Assembly (NCBI GenBank): GCA_050084985.1
Contig: JBITNC010000001.1
Span: 20,522,001 to 20,586,000, forward strand
Direction: 5' to 3'
Source: Nageia nagi
Taxonomy: Eukaryota > Pinophyta
DNA: 64,000 nt
How positions within the stretch are numbered: the first letter of the stretch is position 1; every line of letters begins with the position of its first letter. The notes beneath the pieces are model-generated. The model saw only the letters and a list, made by a program, of their open reading frames with translations, had not been told where the DNA came from and did no database searches. Of this stretch, positions 1 to 10,792 are shown piece after piece. The position numbers and the translations under genes were made by a program.

Positions 1-149
1 GAAATTCATGCAATATCCTGTGGGATTCATCTTTAATCACACATCTAATAAGGGTTTGATCAAAAAAACTTTTATACAAGTGATTATCTATTATAACAAA
101 TTTAAGGGCATGAAACCTAAACCTCCTTTTTTGGAATCTATCTAGAGCT

Positions 150-830
150 TTAAGACACTTAGCCATTTGAAAATAAATAATAATTTGCTTAATCCAATCA
201 CTTTTGTGATTAAATTGCTACTCATATTCCACTAAAGCAATCATATGTGAAGTTTTAGCTATACTTTTATAGAGAGCTCTACCTTTGATCAGCTTGGTTG
301 GTTTAATCTCTATATCATATTCCATTATTTTAGTAATCTAACCAGATCTTCCTTCACCTAGATCTCCTTGTATAATATAATTTCTTACATTTTGATGAAT
401 AGTATATACAAGGATTCTATTGTGGGAGACATAATGCTTAAAGTTTTTAAATCCTTTCATAATGGAAAACACTTGCTTTTCAATAAATAAGTACCTTTGT
501 TAGTGTTGATGTAGTGTCTAATTATGAAAGGCAATTGGGTGTTCCTCATTATCATCATCCTTTTGTGTAAGAATTGTAGCAATGCTCCTATCCACTTCAT
601 ATGCATACATGATGAAATCATTTGAGATATCAAGATTTTTAAGCACAGGAGCTTTTGTTATAGCCTTTTTTATCTCTTTGAAGGCTACTTTTGCTACATA
701 AGACCAAAAAAATACATCTTTCTTTAGCATTGAAGTAATTGGATACATATTTTTTGAAAAAATATTAATAAATTTTTTAACAAAATTGATCTGACCGAGT
801 AATGATTGTAAGGCCTTCTTGTTAGAGGAG
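150..830 (-). pseudogene. Element A RNase H (gypsy type) and RT thumb relic
   Basis: The minus strand encodes the RT thumb/connection and start of RNase H, in an open stretch of 106 codons at 518-838. It contains LQSLLGQINFVKKFI, the conserved connection after RT, then FFWSYVAKVAFKEIKKAI and an RNase H start with a YAYEVDRSIATILTQ strand, where functional enzymes have an Asp-rich DAS-like start. Below 518 the match continues in broken form with the KHY-type end of the domain. This domain removes the RNA strand of the RNA-DNA hybrid. It follows RT directly, as in all gypsy pol genes. It is decayed and cannot be active. Confidence 0.75.
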
Positions 831-839
831 AGTGGCAAT

Positions 840-1560
840 GCCTCTATAGCTTTTACTCTATTTGGATTAAATGCTAGCCTCTCTTTGAGATAATGTGGCT
901 AAGTAGTTTTCCTTAATTAACCATAAAAACTAAATTTTTTAGGTTGATTGAAATACCAAACGTCATGCATTTTTCAAAGAGTAATCTTAGATATTCTACA
1001 TGATCACTTCTATTTTTAGAGAAGATAGTGATATCATCTAAATAAACCAATATGATCTTATTTATTAGGTCACCAAATGCATGATCCATGGCTCTTTGAA
1101 AAATAGCTCTTATATTAGAAAGATCAAATGACATCCTTTGAAAAGCAAATGTACCCTATTTAGTCATAAATGTTATCTTAAACTGATCTTCATCCTTCAC
1201 CCAAATTTAGTTAAATCCTAAGTAACCATCTATCATTAAAAAACAACAAGCTCTAGCTACTATGTGCAAGATTTGTTCCATAGGTGGGAGAGGATAATTA
1301 TCTTTTAGGGACATTTTACTCAAATTTTTAGAATCAACACAGAGTCTAATTTCTCCATTTTTCTTTCTTACAAGAACTAAATTTGCAACCCAAGAAAAAT
1401 GCTTAATAGGATAAATTATTTTTGAATTAAGGAGTTTGATTAACTCCTATTTCATAGCTTCTTCTATTTTTGTATTTATAAGTCTCTACTTTTGCCTATA
1501 TGGTTTAGCATCTGGCTTAAGTTTGACTATATTTTGGATGACATTTTTTCATATGTCTTA
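840..1560 (-). pseudogene. Element A reverse transcriptase relic
   Basis: Minus-strand RT. The palm segment around 1321-1390 reads KKNGEIRLCVDS, followed by YPLPPMEQIL near 1270. The 73-codon stretch at 913-1134 contains LSNIRAIFQRAMDHAFGD and the catalytic motif VYLDDITIF, with both Asp residues present. Several stops (for example around 1205 and 1450) and frame breaks interrupt the rest. In the element RT would copy genomic RNA into cDNA. It resembles the RT of B1 and B2 closely enough to place A in the same lineage. Upstream, 1567-1764 is an open linker between aRNH and RT with no catalytic motif of its own. Confidence 0.85.
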
Positions 1561-1566
1561 AGATCA

Positions 1567-1860
1567 TCATAAGTCCAAGCAATCACTTGGAAAAATCATG
1601 ATAAATTTGAGACATAGCAGCCTTTTCTTCACCAAACACTCAAAACTAAATTTTATTAATTTATCAAGCTCTATCTCTGGTTCAACATAATTCTCCTTCA
1701 AGCTAATCAAATACTTGACTTTTAGGGCATCTTCTGGATCAAATAGTCTTTCAAAAGAGAGCATTCCTTTTAGTACTATATTATTTCTAAGCTGAATGAC
1801 ATCTAATTCTTAGAAATAATCAGGCATGTCTTAAGTACCAAAAGTGTGAACCAGTACTTC
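1567..1860 (-). pseudogene. Element A pol linker between aRNH and RT
   Basis: Open for 65 codons at 1567-1764 on the minus strand. It begins LSFERLFDPEDALKVKYLI, and the same linker follows aRNH in B1 and B2 (around 15200 and 33290, with a related FEGLFDR start). No catalytic motif is visible. Its conservation across three elements shows that it was part of the polyprotein, probably leading into the N-terminal part of RT. Confidence 0.55.
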
Positions 1861-1899
1861 ATCTATAAAGAAATTGATAATATGCTCATTGAAGTCAAA

Positions 1900-2345
1900 T
1901 ACCTACTAGAAGTTTGCAACATTAGGTATTGAAGGCCTACACTAAACTTTGACTCCAAGAGCTCCTCTTTTATGATGAGTAGGGTGATAATGTGCTCCTC
2001 TTCGAGCAAGGGCATTAGCTACTTGGTTATACTTTCTAGGAATAGATAAAAAATTGATAGCCAAAAAAAGCTTTTATGTCCCACACTCTATTCCTATAGT
2101 TCTTCAAATAATGGTGCTTTGCATTGATCTAATTTTTGACTTGCTTGATGACTAATTTAGAATCACCATGAATAACTAGGCATCTAATACCTAAACTAAT
2201 TACATTAGATAACCCTAAACAAATGGCTTCATATTCAATAGCATTATTTGTATAGGTCCATGTGAATCAAAAGGATAATATTTTGGTAGATCCTTTGAGA
2301 GATTTGAGGATAACTCCATCTCCACATCAATGTCTACATTGGGAA
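1900..2345 (-). pseudogene. Element A archaeal-type RNase H (aRNH) relic, upstream of RT
   Basis: Minus strand, degenerate. Recognisable pieces are FTWTYTNNAIEYEAICLGL near 2220-2280 (the TNN..EYEA motif with the catalytic Glu), VIHGDSKLVIKQV near 2150-2190 (GDS with a catalytic Asp), the HHYLKNYRNRVWD stretch near 2090, and NALARRGAHYHPT near 1985. This is the second RNase H that Tat elements acquired in addition to the gypsy one. Its position between protease and RT, rather than after RNase H, is the feature of note. Stops break the frame in several places. Confidence 0.75.
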
Positions 2346-2779
2346 CCATCAAAATACATTTATTATACCTCATGTTCTTTATTAGTAGTAACTAAAATTG
2401 GTTGAACTTTTTCATATAGACAATAATTTCCCATGCTAGCATCTATAACTTGATAATTCAGATTAGTTATTGATAGAACTTTGGTTGTTAATAGTGATTA
2501 CCTTAGTGTGTCACTTTCAAATATCTCCACTTATAGATTATTCATGCAATTTACTTCATTGATCCTATTGAGATGGATAGTTTTAGTGCCTTGATTTAGA
2601 ATCTTCACCTATTTTTTTGGAAGGGAAGTAGAAGATGACTATAATCTAAGGCTAGGTACCCTCTCAATTTAGCAATAAATTCTATAAAAATATAAATTTT
2701 GAATAAAGGTGGAAGATCAAATACAATAATGTCTTGGACAACATTAATATCAAGGAAGGCATTCAAAGTTATCTAAACA

Positions 2780-3010
2780 CCTTTAACACTACCAACAACA
2801 TCTACTAAGGAAGAATCCAACTATATGATACCATCAATGCATCTTGTAATATACAATTTCATTTCATCTACAATAGCTTTAGGGAGAATAGTTATAGCAT
2901 CTTTAGTATCAATCATACAATTGTTTACTACCCAACCTTCTAATCTCAGGGATAAATAGAAAGGTGAGGGTCTTCTTATACCTATTAGAGTTGGAGGGAA
3001 AAGTTTAGAT
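2780..3010 (-). pseudogene. Element A aspartic protease relic
   Basis: The minus strand around 2860-2960 reads as a decayed retropepsin: a strand like LRLEGWVVNNCMIDTKDA, then KAIVDEMKL and a QLDSS segment. The alignment with the protease of B1 and B2 (VLHKCLVNSGVATTIMP in B2) is clear by position and flanking strands. The DSG-type triad has become DTK. It would have cut the gag-pol polyprotein. Gag lies upstream and aRNH downstream. Confidence 0.6.
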
Positions 3011-3850
3011 ATAGCATAGATAAGATTTTCTTCATTTGTCCTCTTTTTACTATTTCTTAATTTTAAATCTTCTTGTAAAAGATCTAATTAACTTGGTATC
3101 TTTAAAGCATCAAACATAGTCATCCTTGAAGGAGGTTTCTTCAATTCTTCCATACTATTATATGGAGCATATGGGATGGACTTACTTTGTTCCACTTATT
3201 GATTTGTTATAAAATGTTGAGTACTCTTTTCTTTATGATAATCAATGATGAAAGGATGTCTCAACATATCAGGTCTTTTTTTCTTTAGGACTTCTTTTCA
3301 AGTTGCAGTAGGGTTTGTTTCACCTAGGGCACTAGTACTTATGTTTGATAAAATCACACTTGGACTTATTAGATTAGTATCTAGGTTAAATGGGACTTGA
3401 TTACATTGGTTCTAATACTGAGCTAAGGGAGCATTAGCTTTCTTAGGTTCAAGTTGGTCTTAAGTGAGAGATCGATACTATTGAGTGGCTTGAAGTTGTT
3501 ATAGGGTTGCTAAAGAAGTTGCTTTAGTTTGAACATAATTTGTTTATTCTCTAACATATCCCAAAACTCAAAATTTGACAATTATGAGGTTAGTAGTAGG
3601 ATCTAAAGCATATTCTACCATTTGGTTAGAATGTAACCCCAAATACTGATGTTGATATACTATGCATGAATCTAGAAAATGAGGAGCTAAACATGGTGGA
3701 TACCATTTTGTAATGCCCAAAGTAGCATTATTTATAGAACTAGTCATAATAGCATTCTCAATTATTTTAGAAGGATTAGACTATTTTGGATGATTGACCT
3801 TAGGCTAGAATCTTGGTTGATACTGATTATCATATCTTTTATAGTTGAAA
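3010..3850 (-). pseudogene. Element A gag-protease linker, heavily decayed
   Basis: By position this is the gag C-terminus and the spacer to protease. Many stops, no run longer than about 60 codons, and no zinc knuckle can be made out. The piece around 3100-3180 (minus) resembles the PYNSMEELKKPPSRMTMFDA-like lead into protease seen in B1 at 13829 (MEELKR) and B2 at 31918, which fixes the alignment. Confidence 0.4.
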
Positions 3851-4700
3851 CCATGATTCTACATTTCTTGAAAAGTGAGCTTGTTAGATAGATTTTTGAT
3901 AGCTATCTTCAACTACCTTACCCTCTCCTCTTCTTGAGATTTAGGTTTGGTACTAGCACTTATGGATGAAAGAGCAGGTAATGTTGGTAGCTAATTCTGA
4001 ATAGTAGGCTTGGGAGGAGGTGGTAAGGTGAGAACTCTAAGGTGACCTACTTGGGGATTCTACTTAGGAGGTAAACTAGGAAATATAGGAATGATTGTTC
4101 TAGGTTTCATTTTACCAAAGGACACTAAGGTATGTTCTATAGTCTTTTATATTTGGTGAACATCCAAGAATGTATCTCTTGATATAACAATAAGCATATT
4201 GAGGTTAGGAAAAAAAAACTTTTTGATAATATACCAAAGCTTGAGCATTTGTTGGTCTAATCCTTGTTGGTATGGATTTCTTTGTTCTCTCAAATCTAAT
4301 ATTAAAATTATTAATAGATTCATGTGAATGCCTTTTGATACATGCTATGAGGCTAAAGAACATTCTATCATCACCATCTATAGAAAATATTTTAATCAAG
4401 GCTTGACACAACTCTCCCCATGAATTTATAGATTTGGGGGTGAGAGTTTTGAACCATTTAACTACTTTATCTTTAAAAGAGTGTGATAATAACTTTGTCA
4501 TCATAGTTTCATCAGTAATGTTAAAAATTGAAGCTAATAATGATACATCTTGATAGTGCTCATATGGCATCTTTTTAGAGCCATCATATTTAGGAAAACA
4601 TTTAAAAGCTATTTGAGGTATAGGTAATGAATTAGCATCTACAACCAAAGGATGACTATTATTCTAGATAGGAGAATCTACTCGTTAAGCCATACTTGGA
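3850..4700 (-). pseudogene. Element A gag relic
   Basis: A minus-strand stretch of 147 codons is open at 4205-4648. It matches the retrotransposon gag capsid family (PF03732 type): FKCFPKYDGSKKMPYEH near the start, LLSHSFKDKVVKWFKTL, then SWGELCQALIKIFS and IKRHSHESINNFNIRFE. The capsid packages genomic RNA into virus-like particles. The frame breaks at a poly-A run near 4205; below that, Gly- and Pro-rich sequence down to about 3850 is probably the rest of gag. At the positions where B1 and B2 share in-frame stops in gag, this copy has sense codons. Confidence 0.8.
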
Positions 4701-5044
4701 GAATGTATAGGAGGTGAAGGATTTTTTGAGAATGAGTAAAATATAATTGACAAAGGTATTGCACTTAAAAGGATCAAAGGAGACACAACCCAAGATATAT
4801 TTTGTCTAATCCTTCTATGAGGAAGTGATAACTCTTGAAATATAGGTTATCTAAAGAAATCTTTGGCACTACTTCTAGTTAGTATACATTTTGGAGGTGC
4901 TAGGGTTCAAAAACATTTGATATGTTAATAGAAAAGTTGCCAATAAGGTTACAAAAACCTTATAATCTTGAAGGATCAAATTGATAACCCACCAAATGAG
5001 GCTATCAAGCCTAACAATGCCTACTAAGTATGATATTTAGCTAG

Positions 5045-5064
5045 TGTCCCACCAGGCATGTCAA
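5045..5064 (-). promoter_or_regulatory. Probable primer-binding site / leader motif of element A
   Basis: On the minus strand TGACATGCCTGGTGGGAC follows the LTR end by about 10 bases. The same motif follows the 5' LTR of B2 (TGGCATGTTTGGTGGGACCC) and of B1 in decayed form. A tRNA primer site is expected here, but I could not name the tRNA, and the gap after the LTR is longer than usual. Confidence 0.5.
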
Positions 5065-5526
5065 AAATAGAATGAGCTACTGTTGATCATTATAGCATAA
5101 CCTCAAGGGTTTGGTATGGTCATGTTCTTCACTTTTTGCAATGGTAGGTTCCTTGAAAGAGCATAAAGTGATGGGGATGCACTCATGTTGGTCTTCTACC
5201 CAATCTCTGGTTTATAGATCAATTCTTATCTATATGCAAGGTCAAAAGTAATAGAAAAGGAATTAAAAGATAAAGAGTTATATGAAAGAGATAAGCAAAT
5301 AAATAAATAAAATAGGAAATTTACAACTTGGACATTGTAGCATAGGTAGCAATCTATAGCAAAGATTAAGAATAATAGACTATCTTGCACTTGGAGTCTT
5401 GTAATCATAATACATAGCCACAATTTGAAGAAAATATTCCACACATAACATTCATAAAAGCAATAATAGCCACTTTATTACAAGAAGAAAAAGCATTATT
5501 TATTTACATTATCAAATGTGAATTGC

Positions 5527-5536
5527 TTTTATATAT
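5527..5536 (-). promoter_or_regulatory. TATA box in element A LTR
   Basis: Minus strand TATATAAAAG, a near-perfect plant TATA box, placed between the U3 tandem array and the leader. It probably marks the LTR promoter, with transcription running to lower coordinates. Confidence 0.5.
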
Positions 5537-6179
5537 TAGGGCACATTTTCTAGAATAGCCAACCTTCTTAATTTCTAAAAAATAGCTATTTATACAACTT
5601 TCCTCCCTTTGGATGGTTGAATCTTATTAATGTACATTACTACTAGCATTTAATGAAATAACTACAACAACACTATTTACATAAATACGACAACTATGCT
5701 AGATCATAAAGTGAACAAGTACTAATCAACATTAACTATCTAAACTATCTAAGGCTCTATAACTTTTGGTTAACCATGTCCATAGAGCTGTAATCTTTCT
5801 AACATGTCATTGATTGCTCCTTTCTCAACCCTATAATTGATTGAATATAACATTATTTTTTATTAAAGGTAGTATTATAGCTAATTGAGTAGTTATTTGA
5901 TTGCATATTAATTGGTATGATTTGGTTGTATGCTTAATTAGCCTCCATCTACTTCTCTGCAATCTTTATGATCTCTACTATGGATGTCAATAATCAAAGT
6001 AATTATGGTTGGTAGAATTTATGTTCACTTATATCAAGAAAAATTACCATTTTTATATGGAAATGAATTGGTGTTGACACATTAATAGGGCCTTGAGGAT
6101 CAAACACTTAAAATGAAGTGGAATCATGTGTTCTTTCTCATGCACTACTCTTTTACTTGCTTTGTGGGCTCTATGTTCC

Positions 6180-6600
6180 TCTTTTGGGATCTATTGATGA
6201 TCTGGTTCTTTTAGGACCCATTTTTTTACCAAAATTTATGATATCATTCTTCAAAATAATCTGGCTTTATTAATATTATGATTTGATTGAGACTCATTGA
6301 TTCTAGCCAAAAACTATGACATCATCTCTCAAAATCCTTGGGTACTATTTATATTTTGATTCAATTGGGACCTACTAATTTTAGCCAAAAATCATGATGT
6401 CATCTCCCAGAATTGATGGGCTCTATCAAAATTTTGATTTGTTTAGGACTAGCTAATTTTCACAAAAAATGTGACATCAACTTCTAAAATCATTGAGCTC
6501 TACTGATGTTCTTCAAAAGTCTTCACTCACCATTCCTTGCTTTAGGACTCTCTTATTTCGATTAAGAACTATGACATCATCCTTCAAAATCCCAAGGAAT
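6180..6600. repeat. U3 tandem array, unit about 85-90 bp, with TGAYRTCA boxes
   Basis: Four to five degenerate units. Each carries a TTAGCCAAAAA-like block followed by an 8-base box: TGACATCA (6317-6324), TGATGTCA (6395-6402), TGACATCA (6472-6479), TGACATCA (6572-6579). All are one transition away from TGACGTCA, the plant bZIP site. The array sits upstream of the TATA box of element A and is probably its enhancer. Confidence 0.6.
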
Positions 6601-7089
6601 TATTGATATTTTTTTAAAAATGAAACTTTGAATATGTACAAGTTTTGAAAATTTGTGCCAATAATTCCTAAAGACTCTAAGGCAATAAATATGACTCCAG
6701 AAACTTTTACATACATGTCTTCTTGAGCATACTTGGAGAAAATGACATGATTCCTCGAGACTCTCAACTCTTGATCACTATAAAATAAAAGAATACAAAA
6801 TTGACATAAAATCTCATTAACATAACTCATGGATAACCTTATTTACATAATTCCTAGGTACTAAAGAATGACAAAACTCTCAGGTGGCTTTATTCATATA
6901 ATTCCTAGCTAATAAAAAAATGACTTTTGACACCCTAGAGAAAAGAAATAAGAAGAGGAGGGATTTATGATGAAAGAATACAAAAGTTTACATCTCATGA
7001 AGATTCAAAAAGAATAATTTCCCCCCTAGGTACTCTTATATACACAACTCTCAGGTGGTGAAGAATGAAATAATAAATAATGAAAAATA

Positions 7090-7495
7090 TAATTACCCAA
7101 ATTGAGTGTAATTTTGAAGGAATATAGTAATATTAAACAGTATGATAGTATTTTGCAAATGACTATGTAAACCTTCAATGTAATTCATTAAAGTTTGAAA
7201 ATCTTTTAGTGAAACCCCAAGCAAGGTAGCTTGTTTCCTAAATTTTGTAGTGTATTCTTGAATATTTTCCCCTATTTATTATCTAAAGAATTATTATTAT
7301 TATGGTAAAAAAAGTAGGATATTACTCCTTTGCATTATCCATTTCAGCTACTTTTCCCCTTTGACCAATCTTAGGATCCTCTAGAATTAATTTTTGCCTT
7401 TGAGATCTCCTCCAAAACATTAAAATGCATGCTACTTGTGGATTTACATACCCAAAATTTTAGCCCCAAATTTTTGCACATATAACCTTTGATAC
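7090..7495 (-). pseudogene. gag relic of an LTR element with tRNA-Met primer site
   Basis: On the minus strand, around 7230-7110, a short frame reads FRKQATLLGVSLKDFQTLMN and then YIEGLHSHLQNTIILFN, which resembles the capsid region of plant retrotransposon gag proteins. Some 220 bases upstream, just inside the probable LTR, is TGGTATCAAAGG (about 7485-7496), close to the initiator-tRNA-Met complement that many plant LTR elements use. Nothing else of the element survives; element A's LTR follows. Confidence 0.5.
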
Positions 7496-7499
7496 CAAG

Positions 7500-7955
7500 T
7501 GATCTGTAAACACCAGATGCTTATAACATACTTGAATCCTCACTTATATATTCAAATGAAAAATTTATTCATCATTATGAGATCATACAAATTGTATATA
7601 AATTTGAAATTAAAAAATGTAATACTATAAAGTAGCAATCTCAAATACACATAAAAAGATCAACATAATAATTTATCTTGGTTTACCCAATATGGGCTAA
7701 TCCAGCTTGGAATTGGAGCCTTATCTTCTCATTGTTTATGAATATTATAATATTATATGTATAGAGAAATACCATCAATATAATGGTAATACAATCTTCT
7801 ATAATTACTACAATCTCCTATAACAAGAAAAATATAATTTCAAAACTAAAAAATTCTAGAATGACTCTTGGTCTTCCTTAAAATATTATAATCTTATAAA
7901 GTTCTAATCATATTAAAAATAAGATCCTTAGGTGAGGTGAATCTCACACTCTCAG
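7500..7955 (-). repeat. Probable LTR next to the Met primer site
   Basis: Directly upstream (minus strand) of the Met-type primer site. It would run from TGTGAGATTCACC near 7950 to ...GATCA near 7502, about 450 bp. It is very AT-rich and has no coding potential. The ends are inferred from the TG...CA rule and the primer site only, since there is no second copy. Confidence 0.35.
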
Positions 7956-8114
7956 GGGTGTGCAATACTAGATTTGGGCTATCAGCGACATGTAGCAAAG
8001 AGGAACAAATGTAGGATTTGGTTTAGGAGTTTACTAAATTATTTACAAAGCCATAGATATTACCTTCTATGTAATATATACAACACAATATTTAGTTATT
8101 ACCTGATGTTTTAT

Positions 8115-9198
8115 TTCCCAATATAGATTTGTATCAACAATCAATTTTGGAGCAAGGGGAGATAAAAAGGTAGATTTAGGAGTTGGTTGATCAAGAAGTG
8201 ATCAAACCAAGCACAACTCCATATGGATCACCAATTGTTTTGGTTTCCAATAAGGATCAAACTTGGAGAATGTGTGTTGACTATAAAACACATAATAAAA
8301 TCACCATCAAAAATCACTATCCTTTACCTTGGATAGAAGATTTTTTGGATCAGTTGCAAGGGGCAAGATTCTTTCTAAAATTAGACTTAAAGAGTACATA
8401 TCACCAAGTTCAAATCAAGGACAAGTACATTTGGAATACCACTTTCAATACAAGATAAGCACTATTTGAATGGTTTGTTTTGCCATTTGGTTTATGCAGT
8501 GCACCAACCACTTTTATGAGGGTAATGAATGATGTACTTCATCCATTTATTGATTCTTTTGTTGTTGTATATCTATATGATATTCTTATGTATAGTTCTA
8601 CTTGGGAACAAATGTTGTACATATTACACAAGTGTTTCAAGCTTTGCATAGGAAAAAGTTATTATTCAAACATTCAAAATATGAGTTTGGAAAAGAGTAT
8701 TTCATGCATTTGGGATATGTTATTGGTCATAGAAAACTTAAGATAGATCCTTGTAAAGTAAGTGCTATAGTAGATTGGCCAAGGACATCTAATATAATTG
8801 AAGTGATAAGTTTCTTAGGTGTTTTCCAATATTTAAGAAATTTTATCATTAATTTTTCTCATATTGCCTCATATTTATGTGATTTAACCTACACAAGGCA
8901 AGTTTTCTAATGGGGGAAACAAAAACAAACATCTTTTGATACTTTGAAGTAAAAGATTATTAGTGCACCTATGCTAGCACTTCCTGATTTGCAAAATTCA
9001 TTTGAAGTGGAGACTAATACAAGTGACTATGCCATGGGAGCCATTTTGTTACAAGAAGATCAACCAATTTTCTATCATTTTCAAAAGTTTAGTGGGGTTA
9101 TTTTGAATTATCCTACTTATGGTAAGGAAATGTATGTATTGGTTCAAACTATTAAAAAGTGTAAACATTACTTAATAGGTGTACTAACCAAAAAATAA
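8115..9198 (+). pseudogene. Reverse transcriptase-RNase H fragment, chromovirus-like gypsy
   Basis: Plus-strand pol fragment. RT starts near 8115 and continues with ELVDQEVIKPSTTPYGSPI, then WRMCVDYKTHNKITIKNHYP and [36 protein letters not shown] lies at 8477-8533. The catalytic motif reads VVVYLYDIL, so the first Asp of the YxDD motif is Tyr. A stop sits at 8456-8458 and a frameshift near 8620-8660. RNase H begins at about 8971 with ALPDLQNSFEVETNTSDYAM and ends near 9198. The RT matches the common plant chromovirus pattern more than the Tat RTs elsewhere in the window. No gag, protease or integrase flanks it, so it is a truncated relic. Confidence 0.85.
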
Positions 9199-10572
9199 CC
9201 CTATCACTAGATAAAACAAAGCATGTTACAACCAACAATAATTCTGTTATTGAATTTTGGATAGACCTCAATAATTAGTTTATAATGACAAATCTCATAT
9301 CAATTTGTAATGTATAATAGTGCCTTGTATGTAAGAGCTTTTTATTTTTTATAATGAAGGGAGATATAGGCTCTGTTGGGTCTCCTTTGAATGAGTGTAT
9401 CAATATCTGTAAGCCTTTAGTAGTGTATCTAAAATCTGTAAGGAAATGTTGATGATGATCATTGATTACTTAATGGTTCTTTAGTTTTTATCTACTCCAA
9501 CCAGCTATAGTGCACATGCAAATCCTACACACATATAAACAAGAAACATATCAAATGTACCTACTCATATAGTTAAACATGCATGAAAGTATAAAGTAAT
9601 AAAAGCATGAAAATATGAAAAAACCATAATGCAATTACCTTCTACAAATCTAGATATATTCTAATAGAGTATTATTGCATAAAATGTGGATCCTTTTCTT
9701 CTAAGGAGAAAGTTTAATTTATACCATTTTGGAAGCAAGGAATGGATTAAAAAGCTCATCTTGTCTTGTCACAAGACTTATCCATGTGAGAAGGGCATAG
9801 GATTAAGGATGAATCATTCAAGATTCATTGGTTCATTTCCTTAGGCACCCATATTTTTCCATTTTTTCTTTCATTTTATAGGTGGAGATTACCTCAAAAA
9901 ACTTTTCCTATTAAAAGGGGGTGCGATCAAGTCTTAGACTTGTCTCTTTGACTTTAAGATAATTATTTTGAAATAACCTATTCCCTATGAATAAGCCAAA
10001 TCTAGTTGATTGAATTATGATTAAATTCATCTTTTAATCTTTTGCATTTGATGCATTTTGAGATTAATTAAGGTTGTAGTGTAAGGTGTAACTTTTTCAT
10101 TATCATTATACTATGTGTTGTGTTGGCAAGATATGAATCAAGTCTTAGCTATTAGGCATATGCCATAGCTAGCATGTGATAAAGAAGCTCTCTTATAAAT
10201 ACAAAGCTTAAATCATTCTAGTTTTGTCCTAGCAATTGGGTTACTTGATGATCTTATGCAAAAGTTCATCTAACATTTTTAATCATATATAATCTCATTC
10301 TTCTTTTTTCTATTAAAAGAAGAGTCATTTTCCAAATTTAGGATTACTCATGAGTTTTAATTTTCTCAAAGCCTTTTACCTTAGTTATTTTGATAAGGTA
10401 TTGGCTTTTTTTCTTTTGTCTTGGACACATTTTTCATTTTTAGGGGTTTCAAAAATATTTTGATTTTTAGAATTTTTAATTATTTTGTACTATTTTTGCT
10501 ATTTTTGTAATGTAATGTTTTTTATCCTTTAAAAAAACATTCTATTCTTGATGTGAAAAATCTTTGAGTGCA
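9199..10572. other. No recognisable gene
   Basis: About 1.4 kb of AT-rich sequence with frequent stops in all frames. No LTR, terminal repeat or protein similarity was recognised. It is probably decayed transposon or intergenic DNA. It ends at the target duplication of element B1. Confidence 0.5.
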
Positions 10573-10577
10573 AGTAT
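10573..10577. repeat. Target-site duplication of B1, left copy (AGTAT)
   Basis: AGTAT directly precedes TGTTGATGAAAATTAAG, which is the reverse complement of an LTR 3' end. The same five bases follow the 3' LTR at 23594-23598. Confidence 0.7.
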
Positions 10578-10792
10578 TGTTGATGAAAATTAAGTAATAT
10601 ATGCACTCTTGAGCAATTCAACCAAAGTATATCATGAATAGACTAACATAGTAACCTAATCTCCAGAGGAGGCTAGTTCCTTATCCATTAGGTGTAGATG
10701 AAAAGAGTAATTAACAAGAAAGAAATGAAAGAGGATAGAGTGAAAGAAATAAAATAAAAGAGATAGGGAGCAAGAGTAAAGAAAAAGGTGTT
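10578..10792 (-). repeat. Inverted copy of the LTR 3' end at the left edge of B1
   Basis: The reverse complement of this segment matches the last 200-odd bases of the LTR (compare 11817-12031 and about 23380-23593). Shared blocks include CTTTTCATCTRCACCTAATG, GATATACTTTGGTTGAATT and GAGTGCATATATTACT. Its outer edge, ...CATCAACA on the minus strand, corresponds exactly to the end of the 3' LTR (...CATTAGCA). It lies head to head with the truncated forward LTR, so the element begins with a palindromic U5 end instead of U3. Confidence 0.85.

Larger units (their letters stand above)
1..7000 (-). mobile_element. Tat-type Ty3/gypsy element A, 5' part only
   Basis: Read on the minus strand from about 7000 down to 1 this is an LTR, a leader with a probable primer site, gag, protease, an archaeal-type RNase H, RT and gypsy RNase H. 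The integrase and 3' LTR would lie beyond position 1. The aRNH between protease and RT matches elements B1 and B2, and the leader motif at 5045-5064 is shared with them, so A is a diverged relative. Every domain carries stops or frameshifts. The LTR end next to the leader (about 5073) is fairly firm; the outer LTR edge near 7000 is a guess because no second LTR is available for comparison. Confidence 0.8.
5073..7000 (-). repeat. 5' LTR of element A (outer edge uncertain)
   Basis: The inner end (minus-strand ...GCTCA at 5073) lies just before the leader motif. Within the region, a minus-strand TATA box at 5527-5536 and, upstream of it, a tandem array at 6180-6600 give the U3-R-U5 layout expected of an LTR. 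The stretch 6840-7060 has two or three copies of a motif with CTCAGGTGG about 50-180 bases apart and may still be U3. No partner LTR is inside the window, so the outer limit is not proven. Confidence 0.5.
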
